This document shows positions 9,474 to 17,381 of a stretch of DNA of 64,000 nt, piece by piece. A model generated the notes under the pieces. That model had not been told where the DNA came from, did no database searches, and saw only the letters and a program-made list of their open reading frames with translations. This stretch comes from Ramlibacter alkalitolerans (GTDB taxonomy: Bacteria; Pseudomonadota; Gammaproteobacteria; Burkholderiales; Burkholderiaceae_C), in assembly GCF_016722765.1 (NCBI RefSeq), contig NZ_JAEQND010000018.1:43603-107602 (forward strand). The letters are read 5' to 3'. The first letter of the stretch is position 1; every line of letters starts with the position of its first letter. A program made the translations under genes and the position numbers.

Positions 9474-10306
9474 TCGACGGCAACACGCAGGTCATCGCGC
9501 ACCTGGGCTGGCCCACCCACAGCTTCAAGGCGCCGCTGATCTACAACCCCTACTTCGAGGCGATCGGCGTCAACGCGGTCGTGGTGCCCATGGGCTGCAA
9601 GCCGGGGACGTTCGCGCAGGTGCTGCAGGGCGTGTTCGCACTGGAGAACATCCGCGGCGCGCTGATCACCATGCCGCACAAGGTGAGCGTGGTCGAACGG
9701 CTCGCCGAGGTCACGCCCACCGTGCAGGTCGCCGGCGCGTGCAATGCGGTCAAGCGCCTGCCGGACGGCCGCCTGGCCGGCGACATGTTCGACGGCGAAG
9801 GCTTCGTGCGCGCGCTCGCGCGCAAGGGCCTGGCGCTGCGCGGTGCGAGCGCGCTGGTGGTGGGCAGCGGCGGCGTCGGCTCGGCGATCGCGGCCTCGCT
9901 CGCCGCAGCGGGCGCCGGCACGCTGGCCGTCTTCGATGTGCGGGCGGAGGTTGCGGAATCGCTGGCGCAGCGCCTGCGCACGCACTATCCGGCGCTGCCC
10001 GTGCAGACCGGCAGCAAGGATCCGGCCGGCTTCGACCTGGTGGTGAACGCGACCCCGCTGGGCATGGAAGCCGGCGATCCGCTGCCGCTGGACGTGCAGC
10101 GCATCGCCCCCGGCAGCTTCGTCGGCGAAGTCGTGCTGAAGACCGAGATCACTCCCTTGCTGGCGGCGGCCCAGGCGCGCGGTTGCCGCATCCAGGTGGG
10201 CACCGACATGCTGTTCGAGATGATCCCGGCGTACCTGGAGTTCTTCGGGTTTCCGACGACGACGCCGGAGACCCTGCGCAGCCTGGCCCCCCTCGGCGTT
10301 TCGTAG
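9470..10306 (+). CDS. Shikimate/quinate dehydrogenase-like protein
   Basis: A 278-residue protein of the AroE family. The substrate half has a THSFKAPLIYN motif, a lysine in ITMPHKVS (the catalytic Lys position) and GACNAV. The catalytic Asp lies in GDMFDGEGF. The nucleotide half has the glycine-rich loop VVGSGGVGSAIAAS. The motifs differ from housekeeping AroE (GAVNT, NTDG), so it is probably a catabolic SDH-like enzyme acting on a related cyclic acid. The start is the GTG at 9470, which overlaps the DctP stop; no ATG fits. Coupling with the TRAP system suggests that the transported acid, or a product of it, is its substrate. The stop codon lies inside the repeat that begins at 10303. Confidence 0.8.
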   Translation: MIDGNTQVIAHLGWPTHSFKAPLIYNPYFEAIGVNAVVVPMGCKPGTFAQVLQGVFALENIRGALITMPHKVSVVERLAEVTPTVQVAGACNAVKRLPDGRLAGDMFDGEGFVRALARKGLALRGASALVVGSGGVGSAIAASLAAAGAGTLAVFDVRAEVAESLAQRLRTHYPALPVQTGSKDPAGFDLVVNATPLGMEAGDPLPLDVQRIAPGSFVGEVVLKTEITPLLAAAQARGCRIQVGTDMLFEMIPAYLEFFGFPTTTPETLRSLAPLGVS

Positions 10307-10425
10307 GCTGGCGGTGAGCGCCGCAGGCCGAACCCCAGCGTTGCGCGCGATCGCCAGTGTTGGCGGGATCACGTGGGTTCGCGAGATCGCTGGGGTTCGC
10401 GCTGCGCGGCTCACCGCCAGCCTAC
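10303..10425. repeat. Dispersed inverted repeat (REP-like), full copy
   Basis: The stretch opens with GTAGGCTGGCGGTGAGCG and closes with its complement, CTCACCGCCAGCCTAC. Inside are the paired words GAACCCCAGC and GCTGGGGTTC. It can fold into a long hairpin just after the SDH-like gene and covers that gene's TAG stop. Related copies are at 14441-14479 (right half only) and 35957-36048. Confidence 0.8.
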
Positions 10426-10438
10426 GGTTCCGCACCCC

Positions 10439-10765
10439 TCAGGCCAGCCACTTCAATGCCGCGTCCGCCTCCTGGAAGAACCGCACCCCCTGCGCCTCGC
10501 GAACGCCCGTGCCGGCCGCCACGACCGCGATCTTCTGCATGCCGGGCAGCCTGCGCATCGCCTCGGCGGCCAGGCGCGACTGCTCCTCCTGGCCCAGCGG
10601 GCTGCGCAGGCCGCGCAGGTCGAGCAGCACGGAGGGCCGCGGCCAGGAGGTGCTGTCCACCTCCAGCACCTGCATCAGCGAAAGGAGGCGCCCGAGCGTC
10701 GGCTCGCCGATCACGCCGACGCGGGTACAGGTGGCCTCATGGGCGATGGAGACATCGAACCTCAT
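10439..10765 (-). CDS. STAS/SpoIIAA-like protein
   Basis: A 108-residue protein that looks like the SpoIIAA-like/STAS fold: a strand, then VLLDLRGLRSPLGQEEQSRLAAEAMRR, then a strand MQKIAVVAAGTG and a C-terminal helix ending AALKWLA. Such small proteins are common single-domain STAS relatives in proteobacteria, some of them membrane- or signal-linked; no Ser phosphorylation site can be assigned safely. It is flanked by the REP-like element and by 127 bp of empty sequence (10766-10892), and has no operon partner. The function is unknown. Confidence 0.6.
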   Translation of the reverse strand: MRFDVSIAHEATCTRVGVIGEPTLGRLLSLMQVLEVDSTSWPRPSVLLDLRGLRSPLGQEEQSRLAAEAMRRLPGMQKIAVVAAGTGVREAQGVRFFQEADAALKWLA

Positions 10766-10892
10766 GCCGGCTACTTTGCAGCCGCAGCCGCCCGGGCGCT
10801 GTCCACTAATCGCGTGAGCGGCCGGTGAAACACGTGTTGCGGACGATGCCGCCCGCTACACATGCCGTTGCCCACCGTTACGGGAACTCCGT

Positions 10893-12512
10893 TCAGAACC
10901 CCGCGGCGAGGCCGTCGCGCCGGGAATCGGACGCGATCACGTAGCCCTCACGCGACGGATCTCCCATGCGCCAGATGAACTGGCCGGCGCCGAAGTCCTG
11001 GTAGCTGTCCTCGATGACGTCGATGCGGTGGCCGCGCTGCACGAGTTCGGCCACCGTGCCCTTGTCCATCTGGTGTTCGACGTTGATCTGCAGGCCGGCA
11101 TTGAAGCGCCAGCGCGGCGCGTCGCAGGCCGCTTGCGGGCTCTGCCGGTAGTCGAGCATGCGCACCAGGGTCTGCAGGTGGCCCTGCGGCTGCATGTTCC
11201 CGCCCATCACGCCGAAGCTCATGACCGGCTGGCCGTCCTTGGTCAGGAAGGCGGGAATGATGGTGTGGAAGGGCCGCTTGCCCGGCTCGACCTGGTTGGC
11301 CCCGGCCTCCAGGCTGAAGCCGTGGCCGCGGTTCTGCAGGCTCACGCCGAAGCTGGGCTCCACGCAACCCGAGCCGAAGCCCATGTAGTTGCTCTGGATG
11401 AAGCTGATCATCATCCCGCTCTCGTCGGCCGCCGTCAGGTAGATCGTGCCGCCCTTGACCGGGTTGCCGGCCTTGAAGTCCTGGGCCCGCTTCATGTCGA
11501 TCAGCTTCGCGCGCGAGGCCAGGTAGGCGTCGTCGAGCATCTGCTCGGTGCTCAGCTCCATGGCGGAACGCTCGGCGACGTAGCGATAGACATCTGCGAA
11601 GGCGAGCTTCATCGCCTCAATCTGCAGGTGCTGCGAATCGGCGCCGTCCACCTTGTGCGAGGCGAGGTCGAAGTTCTTCAGGATGCCCAACGCGATCAGC
11701 GCGGCGATGCCCTGCCCGTTGGGCGGGATCTCGTGCAGCGTGTAGCCGCCGTACTCCTTGGCGATGGGCTCGACCCATTCCGGCCGGTAGGCGGCGAAGT
11801 CCTGCACCGTGTGCGCGCCGCCGCTCTCGCGCGAGAAGCGGGCCAGCGCCTGGGCGATCTCGCCCTCGTAGAAGGCGGCGCCGCGCGTCTCCGCGATCGC
11901 GCGCAGCGCCCGCGCCGCGGCCGGGAAGCGGAACAGCTCGCCCACCTGGGGCGCGCGGCCCCAGGGCAGGAAGCTCTGGGCGAAGCCGGGCAGGCTGCCC
12001 AGCTCCGGCGTCGCGGCCTCCCACTTCTGCTGCACCACGATGGGCAGCAGGTAGCCCCGCTCGGCGATCTCGATGGCGGGCTGCAGCAGGTCGGCAAAGG
12101 GCAGCTTGCCGTAACGCTCGCTCAGTGCCACCCAGGTGGCGACCGCGCCGGGCACGGTGACGGAGTCGATCCCGCGCTTGGGCGGCGTCTTCGCATCGGC
12201 GCCGTACTTGCCGCGGAAGTACTCGGGCGTCCAGCCGGCGGGCGCGCGGCCGGAACCGTTGATGCCCTGGAGCTGCTTGCCGTCCCACAGGATGGCGAAG
12301 GCGTCGCTGCCCAGGCCGTTGCTCACCGGCTCCACGATGGTCATGGCGGCGGCCGCGGCGATCGCCGCATCGACGGCATTGCCGCCCTTCCACAGGATGC
12401 GCAGGCCGGCCTGCGCAGCCAGCGGATGCGAGGTGGAAACGGCATTGCGCGCGAACACCGGCACGCGCGTGGTCGGATAGGGATTGTGGAAATCGAAGGC
12501 GTGCATGGTCAT
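10893..12512 (-). CDS. Gamma-glutamyltransferase family protein (Ntn hydrolase)
   Basis: A 539-residue gamma-glutamyltransferase homologue without an obvious signal peptide, like the YwrD branch. It carries the family features GGNAVDAAIAAAAAMTIVEP near the N-terminus, a probable catalytic Thr in KGGTIYLTAADESG that becomes the new N-terminus after self-cleavage, and GFGSG in the small subunit. It would split gamma-glutamyl amide bonds, as in glutathione or an analogue. The start at 12512 overlaps the stop of the upstream binding protein gene (ATGA), so the two are co-translated. That coupling suggests the transported compound is processed by this enzyme. Confidence 0.85.
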   Translation of the reverse strand: MTMHAFDFHNPYPTTRVPVFARNAVSTSHPLAAQAGLRILWKGGNAVDAAIAAAAAMTIVEPVSNGLGSDAFAILWDGKQLQGINGSGRAPAGWTPEYFRGKYGADAKTPPKRGIDSVTVPGAVATWVALSERYGKLPFADLLQPAIEIAERGYLLPIVVQQKWEAATPELGSLPGFAQSFLPWGRAPQVGELFRFPAAARALRAIAETRGAAFYEGEIAQALARFSRESGGAHTVQDFAAYRPEWVEPIAKEYGGYTLHEIPPNGQGIAALIALGILKNFDLASHKVDGADSQHLQIEAMKLAFADVYRYVAERSAMELSTEQMLDDAYLASRAKLIDMKRAQDFKAGNPVKGGTIYLTAADESGMMISFIQSNYMGFGSGCVEPSFGVSLQNRGHGFSLEAGANQVEPGKRPFHTIIPAFLTKDGQPVMSFGVMGGNMQPQGHLQTLVRMLDYRQSPQAACDAPRWRFNAGLQINVEHQMDKGTVAELVQRGHRIDVIEDSYQDFGAGQFIWRMGDPSREGYVIASDSRRDGLAAGF

Positions 12513-13474
12513 TGTTCCGCCGTGATGTGGCGCTCGGTGATGATCTTCTTCCACTTCGCGCGGTCCTTCTCCAGCATGGCGGCGAACTGCTGCGGCGTGC
12601 CGCCCACCGGCTCGATGCCCAGGCGCGCGAGGCGGTCCTTGACCTCCGGATCCTGCAGCGCCTGGTTCAGGGCCGCATTGACCTTCGTCGTGATGTCGGC
12701 AGGAAGGCCCTTCGGGCCGTAGAAGCCGAACCACGTCAGCGACTCGAAGCCGGGCACGGTCTCAGCCACCGCCGGCAGGTTGGGCAGCAGCGGCGAGCGC
12801 TTCGCGCTGGTGATGCCCAGTGCGCGCAGGCGGCCCTCCTTCACGTGCGGCAGCCCGCTGGGCAGCGAGTCGAACAGGACGTCGACCTTGCCGCTCACCA
12901 GGTCGGGAATCGCCAGGGCCGTGCCCTTGTACGGGATGTGCACCAGGAACAGGTTGGCCTGCGCCTTGAAGTACTCCGCCGTCAGGTGGACGATCGTGCC
13001 GTTGCCGCTGCTGGCGAAATTGAGCTTGCCCGGGTTCTTGCGGGCGTAGTCCACCCATTCGGCGACCGTCTTGGCCGGCGCGCTGTTCGGCACCAGCATG
13101 ATGTTGGGCGCATCGCCCGCGTGCCCGATCGGCGTGAAGTCGTGCACTGCGTCGTACGGAAGCTTCGGCGTGAGCAGCGGGCCGATGCTGTGCGTGCTGG
13201 TCGTGGCCAGCAGCAGCGTGTAGCCGTCCGGTGCGGCCTTGGCCGCCTGGTCGGAGCCGATGGCCCCGCCGGCGCCCGGCTTGTTGTCGACGACGAGCGG
13301 CTGGCCGAGCCGTTCGCCCATCTTCTGCGACAGCGCACGGGCGAAGATGTCGGTGGCACCGCCGGCCGGGAACGGCACGACGAGGCGGATCGGACGGTTG
13401 GGATAGCCCTGCGCATGGGCGGCGGGCATGGCCAGCGCGGTGGCGGCCAGGAGAAGGGTCGCGAGCAGCTTCAT
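12509..13474 (-). CDS. Bug/TctC-family periplasmic binding protein
   Basis: A 321-residue tripartite-tricarboxylate-type binding protein with a signal peptide (residues 1-21, ending AHAQG) and the family blocks YPNRPIRLVVPFPAGG, GAGGAIGSDQAAKAAPDG and PYKGTA. The start at 13474 gives the standard length; the open frame continues upstream only because the region is GC-rich. No TctA/TctB genes are nearby, which is usual for the many orphan Bug proteins of Burkholderiales. The divergent LysR gene at 13556 is the likely regulator. The ligand is unknown, possibly a gamma-glutamyl or amide compound given the coupled enzyme. Confidence 0.9.
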   Translation of the reverse strand: MKLLATLLLAATALAMPAAHAQGYPNRPIRLVVPFPAGGATDIFARALSQKMGERLGQPLVVDNKPGAGGAIGSDQAAKAAPDGYTLLLATTSTHSIGPLLTPKLPYDAVHDFTPIGHAGDAPNIMLVPNSAPAKTVAEWVDYARKNPGKLNFASSGNGTIVHLTAEYFKAQANLFLVHIPYKGTALAIPDLVSGKVDVLFDSLPSGLPHVKEGRLRALGITSAKRSPLLPNLPAVAETVPGFESLTWFGFYGPKGLPADITTKVNAALNQALQDPEVKDRLARLGIEPVGGTPQQFAAMLEKDRAKWKKIITERHITAEQ

Positions 13475-13517
13475 GCCCCGATGATAAGACCGCCACAGCA
13501 AAGCAAAGTCGAATAAT

Positions 13518-13550
13518 GCTTTAGCAAAGCTAAAGCCATGCTTTAGCATG
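13518..13550. promoter_or_regulatory. Two palindromes between divergent bug and lysR genes (operator candidates)
   Basis: Positions 13518-13536 form an 8-3-8 palindrome (GCTTTAGC-AAA-GCTAAAGC). It is followed at once by a 5-4-5 palindrome (CATGC-TTTA-GCATG, 13537-13550). They sit in the 81 bp between the two start codons, where a LysR regulator normally binds to control itself and the divergent operon. Note that CTTTAGC occurs repeatedly. Confidence 0.6.
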
Positions 13551-13555
13551 GCGGC

Positions 13556-14422
13556 ATGAGCAGCATCCGCGTCCTGAGGACTTTCGCCGCCGTCGCGGCT
13601 GAGGGTTCGTTCGCCGCCGCGGCCGCGCGCGTGGCGCTGACGCAGGCGGCCGTCGGCCAGCAGATGCGCGCGCTGGAAGCCGACCTGCGGCGGCCCCTGT
13701 TCGAGCGCCAGGGCAAGACCGTGGTCCTCAACGAAGCGGGGCGCGAACTGGTGCCGCAGGTGCGGCGGCTGCTGGCGGCGTACGAGCAGATGCTCGCGCC
13801 GGCCGATGCGGCGGACGCCATGGCGGGCACGGTGCATCTCGGGGCCATTGTGTCGGCGGTGCGGCCGCTGATCCAGGCCACGCTGGCGCTCAAGGCGCGG
13901 CATGCGGCACTGGACCTGCACGTCTCGGCTGCCAAGTCGATCGATCTCATGGCCAGCGTGCAGGCCGGCGCGCTGGATGCCGCCGTGCTGGTGCGCGAGC
14001 CCGGCGCGCCCGGCGAGGTCGCCTGGACGCCGCTGTATGCCGAGCCCATGGTGCTGCTCGCGCCGAGGCGGCTGGAGGAAGCGGATCCGCGCGCCATCCT
14101 GCAGTCGCAGCCCTTCATCCGCTTCGATCCGGCGCAGCACACCGGGCTGCTGGTGGAGCGCACGCTGGCACGGTTGCGCGTGCAGCCGCGCGAGCTGCTG
14201 CAGCTCAATGCGCTGGAAAGCATCGTGGAACTGGTGCGGTCGGGCCTCGGCGTGAGCGTCGTGCCGCTGCTGCGCGATGCGCGCTGGCAGGCGGATGCGA
14301 AGCTGCGGGTGGTGGAGATCCCGCGGGCCGAGGAACGCAGGATCGCAGTGGCGCAGCGCAGGGATTCGGCCAAGGCGGGGGCGGTGGCGGCGCTGGTGCG
14401 GGAGTTGCGCAAGGCGGGGTGA
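13556..14422 (+). CDS. LysR-family transcriptional regulator
   Basis: A 288-residue LysR regulator. The winged helix-turn-helix is in residues 1-60 (VRTFAAVAAEGSFAAAA... RLFERQGK-like region), followed by an effector domain of the periplasmic-binding fold. It is divergent from the Bug/gamma-glutamyltransferase operon and separated from it by the palindromes at 13518-13550, so it very likely controls that operon in response to the imported compound. The start at 13556 has no Shine-Dalgarno sequence and lies directly after the second palindrome, so the transcript may be leaderless or nearly so. Confidence 0.88.
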   Translation: MSSIRVLRTFAAVAAEGSFAAAAARVALTQAAVGQQMRALEADLRRPLFERQGKTVVLNEAGRELVPQVRRLLAAYEQMLAPADAADAMAGTVHLGAIVSAVRPLIQATLALKARHAALDLHVSAAKSIDLMASVQAGALDAAVLVREPGAPGEVAWTPLYAEPMVLLAPRRLEEADPRAILQSQPFIRFDPAQHTGLLVERTLARLRVQPRELLQLNALESIVELVRSGLGVSVVPLLRDARWQADAKLRVVEIPRAEERRIAVAQRRDSAKAGAVAALVRELRKAG

Positions 14423-14440
14423 AGCGCTCTGGGGTTGGAG

Positions 14441-14479
14441 CGCTGGGGTTCGGCCTTCGGCGCTCACCGCCAGCCTACA
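14441..14479. repeat. Half copy of the REP-like element
   Basis: GCTGGGGTTCGG followed by GCTCACCGCCAGCCTAC matches the right half of the element at 10303-10425. It lies directly before the endonuclease III start (14488), so it forms that gene's leader. Confidence 0.65.
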
Positions 14480-14487
14480 CTCGGGCC

Positions 14488-15138
14488 ATGAAAGACGAGG
14501 ACGTCGAACCCTTCTTCGCGACGCTGAAGGCGGCCAACCCCATGCCGCGGAGCGAGCTCGAATACAGCACCGTGTTCGAGTTGCTGGTGGCGGTGCTGCT
14601 GTCGGCGCAGGCGACCGATGCGGGCGTGAACAAGGCCACGCGGCGCCTGTTCCATGTCGCCAACACGCCGCAGCGGATCCTGGCGCTGGGACTGGCGGGC
14701 GTGGAGGACTACATCAAGACCATCGGCCTGTACCGCACGAAGGCGAAGCACCTGATGGAGACCTGCCGCATCCTGGTGGAGCAGCACGGCGGCCAGGTCC
14801 CGCGCGACCGCGCCGCGCTGGAGGCGCTGCCGGGCGTCGGGCGCAAGACGGCCAACGTGGTCCTGAACGTGGCCTTCGGCGAAGACGCGATGGCGGTGGA
14901 CACGCACATCTTCCGCGTCAGCAACCGCACCGGGCTGGCGCCCGGACGCAATCCGCTCGAAGTGGAGCAGCGCCTGATGGAGCGCGTGCCGCCGGCGTAT
15001 CGCACCGATGCGCACCACTGGCTGATCCTGCACGGGCGCTATGTCTGCGTGGCGCGGCTGCCGAAGTGCTGGCAGTGCGCCGTCGCGCCGTTCTGCGACT
15101 ACCAGCCGAAGACGCCGCCGCCGGCCTTGCGCGCCTGA
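14488..15138 (+). CDS. nth: Endonuclease III (DNA glycosylase/AP lyase)
   Basis: A 216-residue enzyme of base excision repair. It removes oxidised pyrimidines from DNA and nicks the abasic site. The helix-hairpin-helix is LPGVGRKTANVVLN with catalytic Lys K120, and the catalytic Asp is D138 in VDTHIFR, the same numbering as in E. coli. Four cysteines in C-X6-C-X2-C-X5-C spacing near residues 188-204 hold the 4Fe-4S cluster. The start at 14488 matches the normal N-terminus; the longer frame from 14419 runs through the repeat. Confidence 0.97.
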   Translation: MKDEDVEPFFATLKAANPMPRSELEYSTVFELLVAVLLSAQATDAGVNKATRRLFHVANTPQRILALGLAGVEDYIKTIGLYRTKAKHLMETCRILVEQHGGQVPRDRAALEALPGVGRKTANVVLNVAFGEDAMAVDTHIFRVSNRTGLAPGRNPLEVEQRLMERVPPAYRTDAHHWLILHGRYVCVARLPKCWQCAVAPFCDYQPKTPPPALRA

Positions 15139-15185
15139 GCAGGGCTGCGGGTGTCACAATGGGCCGAGCACGTATCGAGGCCGGC

Positions 15186-15479
15186 ATGGAACAGGACAAT
15201 CAGGACAAGGAACTCAGGGAAACCGTCGAGATCCACACGCAGAGCATCCAGGGACTGGTGGACAACCAGCTGATGCTGGCGGCGCAGGTGCAGGTGCTGC
15301 AGGCAGCGCTCGCGACGGTGCTGCTGCACCACGGCGACCGCGCCACGCTGCTGCGCACCTTCAAGGGCTACATGAAGATCTCCAAGGAATCGACGCCGCA
15401 GCTGTCGCGGCATATGGAGGCGCTGGAGGGCGGGATGCTCGCCTTGCTGGGGCAAGGGACGGAGCCCGAACGTACGTAG
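15186..15479 (+). CDS. Small conserved hypothetical protein, helical
   Basis: A 97-residue protein with predicted long helices (HTQSIQGLVDNQLMLAAQVQVLQAAL) and a basic middle (LLRTFKGYMKISK). No known domain is recognised. A GAGG motif sits about 8 bases before ATG 15186; an in-frame ATG at 15159 has no such site. It follows nth by 47 bp and may be co-transcribed. Confidence 0.6.
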   Translation: MEQDNQDKELRETVEIHTQSIQGLVDNQLMLAAQVQVLQAALATVLLHHGDRATLLRTFKGYMKISKESTPQLSRHMEALEGGMLALLGQGTEPERT

Positions 15480-15571
15480 CGCGACAATCGCCAAACCCAA
15501 CCCGTCATTCCGGCGAAGCCACCCGTCATTCCCCCGCGAAGCCACACCCGGCATTCCCCCGCGAAGCCACA

Positions 15572-15901
15572 CCCGTCATTCCCGCGAAGGCGGGATTCCA
15601 GGGCTCCCGATGCTCGCCGCGCGCGGCGAGTTCCCTGGAAGCTCTGGGTCCCGCCTCCGCGGGGATGACGGCCTTCTCGAGTTGCGCTGCCGGATCCACA
15701 CCGTCAGTCCCACGTCGACGGCCTTCTCAAGTCGCGCTGCCGGAATCCATGGTGCCGGTCCCCCGTCGACCGCCGCCTCAACGCGCTGGCGGAACCCACA
15801 CATCGTCATTCCCGCGAAGGCGGGAATCCAGGGCTCCCGATGCTCGCCGCGCGCGGCGAGTTCCCTGGAAGCTCTGGTCCCCGCCTCCGCGGGGATGACG
15901 G
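15572..15901. repeat. Two direct copies of a dispersed extragenic hairpin element in a gene-free stretch
   Basis: Bases 15480-15935 hold no gene. Two near-identical units of about 100 bp (15572-15671 and 15803-15901) each run from CGTCATTCCCGCGAAGGCGGG through GCTCGCCGCGCGCGGCGAG to CCGCGGGGATGACGG. Each is an inverted repeat with the GCGC-rich palindrome at its tip. Short fragments of the same words (ACCCGTCATTCC, CCGCGAAGCCACACCCG) lie at 15500-15570 and between the units. A related copy is between oxc and frc (48674-48774). The element lies between convergent genes and may end transcription on both strands. Confidence 0.8.
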
Positions 15902-15935
15902 CTGGCGCCGATCCAGCCCCGCAGGTCCTGGCCCC

Positions 15936-17369
15936 TCACGGCGAGGTCGCCGCCATCGACCCGAACCCACCCCAACCTCCCCCCAGCGCCTGGATCAGCG
16001 ACACCGCTGCCAGCTGGTGGTCGATCTGCGCCTGCACCAGCGCGCGCCGCGCCGCGGCGGCGTTCTGCTGCGCGGTGATCACCTCCGTGTAGCCGACCTG
16101 CCCCGCCTCGTAGCGGTTCAGGACCTGCTGCTCCACCAGGCCCGACGCGCGGCTGGCCTGCGCCCGCAGGCCCTGCTGCTGGGTGAGCACGCGCAGCCCC
16201 ACCAGCTGGTCCTCCACGTCCTGGAACGCGGTGAGCACCGTCTGCCGGTAGCGCGCCGCGGACTCGTCGAGCGCGAAGCGCGCCTGCTCCACCCGGGCGT
16301 TGCGCGCGCCGGCGTCGAACAGCGTCTGCGCCACCGAGGAGCCGAGCGCCCACACCAGCGTGGAGACCTTGAACAGGTCGCCGATGCTGGCGGCGCTGGA
16401 GCCGATCGAGCCGGTCAGGTTCAGGCTGGGGAACAAGGCGGCACGCTCGATGCCGATCTGCGCATTGGCGCGCGCGACGCTGCGTTCGGCCGCCGCGATG
16501 TCGGGCCGGCGCTGCAACAGCGTCGAGGGCACTTCCACCGGGATCGCCGGCACCTTCACGCTCCACTTCGGATCGACGGGGATGCTGAAGTTGGCCGGCG
16601 CCTTGCCCACCAGCACCGCGACGGCGTGCTCGAAGTTGGCGCGCTGCCGCTCCAGCGTCAACAGATCGGCCTGGCTGTTGGCCAGCTGGCTTTCGGCCTG
16701 CAGGACGTCCGTGCGCGCCACCACGCCGGCCTCGTAGCGGTTGCGCGTGATCTGCAGGCTGCGCGTGTAGCCGGCCGTCGTCTCCGACTGCAGCCGGTAC
16801 AGCACGTCGGTCTCGCGCAGGCCGAAGTAGTTGGCCGCCAGTTCGCCCTGCGCCGCGAGCCGCGCCGCGGCCAGGTCGGCCTCGGCGACCTGCTCGCCGC
16901 TGCGTGCGCTGTCGACCGCCAGCCGCAGGCGGCCGAACACGTCGGGCTCCCAGCTCGCACCGATGTTCCACGAATAGGTGCTGCGCGAAGGCGTGTCCGG
17001 GCCACCGGTGCGGTTGCTGCGCACGTCCAGGTCCACGCGCGGGAACAGGCTCGCGCGCTGCTCGCGCGTCAGCGCCCGCGCCTGGGCATAGGCGGCGACG
17101 GCGGCGGCCACGTTCTGGTTGGAGACCGCCACCTGCTGGGCCAGGTCGTTCAGGTAGGGATCGTCGAACAGCTCCCACCAGGCACCGCGCTCCAGCGCGT
17201 CGGCCGGCGCCGCCCGCACCCAGGCGCCCTGGCCTTCCTTGAATTCCATGGGCGTGTCGATCGCCGGCACCTCGTAGGCGGGCGCGAGCGGCAGCGGGGC
17301 GCAGCCGGCCAGCGCCAGGCTGGAGGCGAGGAGGGCAAGGAGGGGGCGGGATGACGGTGGAAGCTGCAT
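15936..17369 (-). CDS. RND efflux outer-membrane lipoprotein (NodT/OprM family)
   Basis: A 477-residue outer-membrane factor with a lipoprotein signal peptide (lipobox LALAGC, Cys at about 23). It has the two repeated OEP halves with helical TolC-like segments (for example RFALDESAARYRQTVLTAFQDV). It forms the outer-membrane duct for the RND pump encoded immediately upstream (12 bp gap). Length and domain order are normal for the family. Confidence 0.93.
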   Translation of the reverse strand: MQLPPSSRPLLALLASSLALAGCAPLPLAPAYEVPAIDTPMEFKEGQGAWVRAAPADALERGAWWELFDDPYLNDLAQQVAVSNQNVAAAVAAYAQARALTREQRASLFPRVDLDVRSNRTGGPDTPSRSTYSWNIGASWEPDVFGRLRLAVDSARSGEQVAEADLAAARLAAQGELAANYFGLRETDVLYRLQSETTAGYTRSLQITRNRYEAGVVARTDVLQAESQLANSQADLLTLERQRANFEHAVAVLVGKAPANFSIPVDPKWSVKVPAIPVEVPSTLLQRRPDIAAAERSVARANAQIGIERAALFPSLNLTGSIGSSAASIGDLFKVSTLVWALGSSVAQTLFDAGARNARVEQARFALDESAARYRQTVLTAFQDVEDQLVGLRVLTQQQGLRAQASRASGLVEQQVLNRYEAGQVGYTEVITAQQNAAAARRALVQAQIDHQLAAVSLIQALGGGWGGFGSMAATSP

Positions 17370-17381
17370 GCGTTGGGGTGT

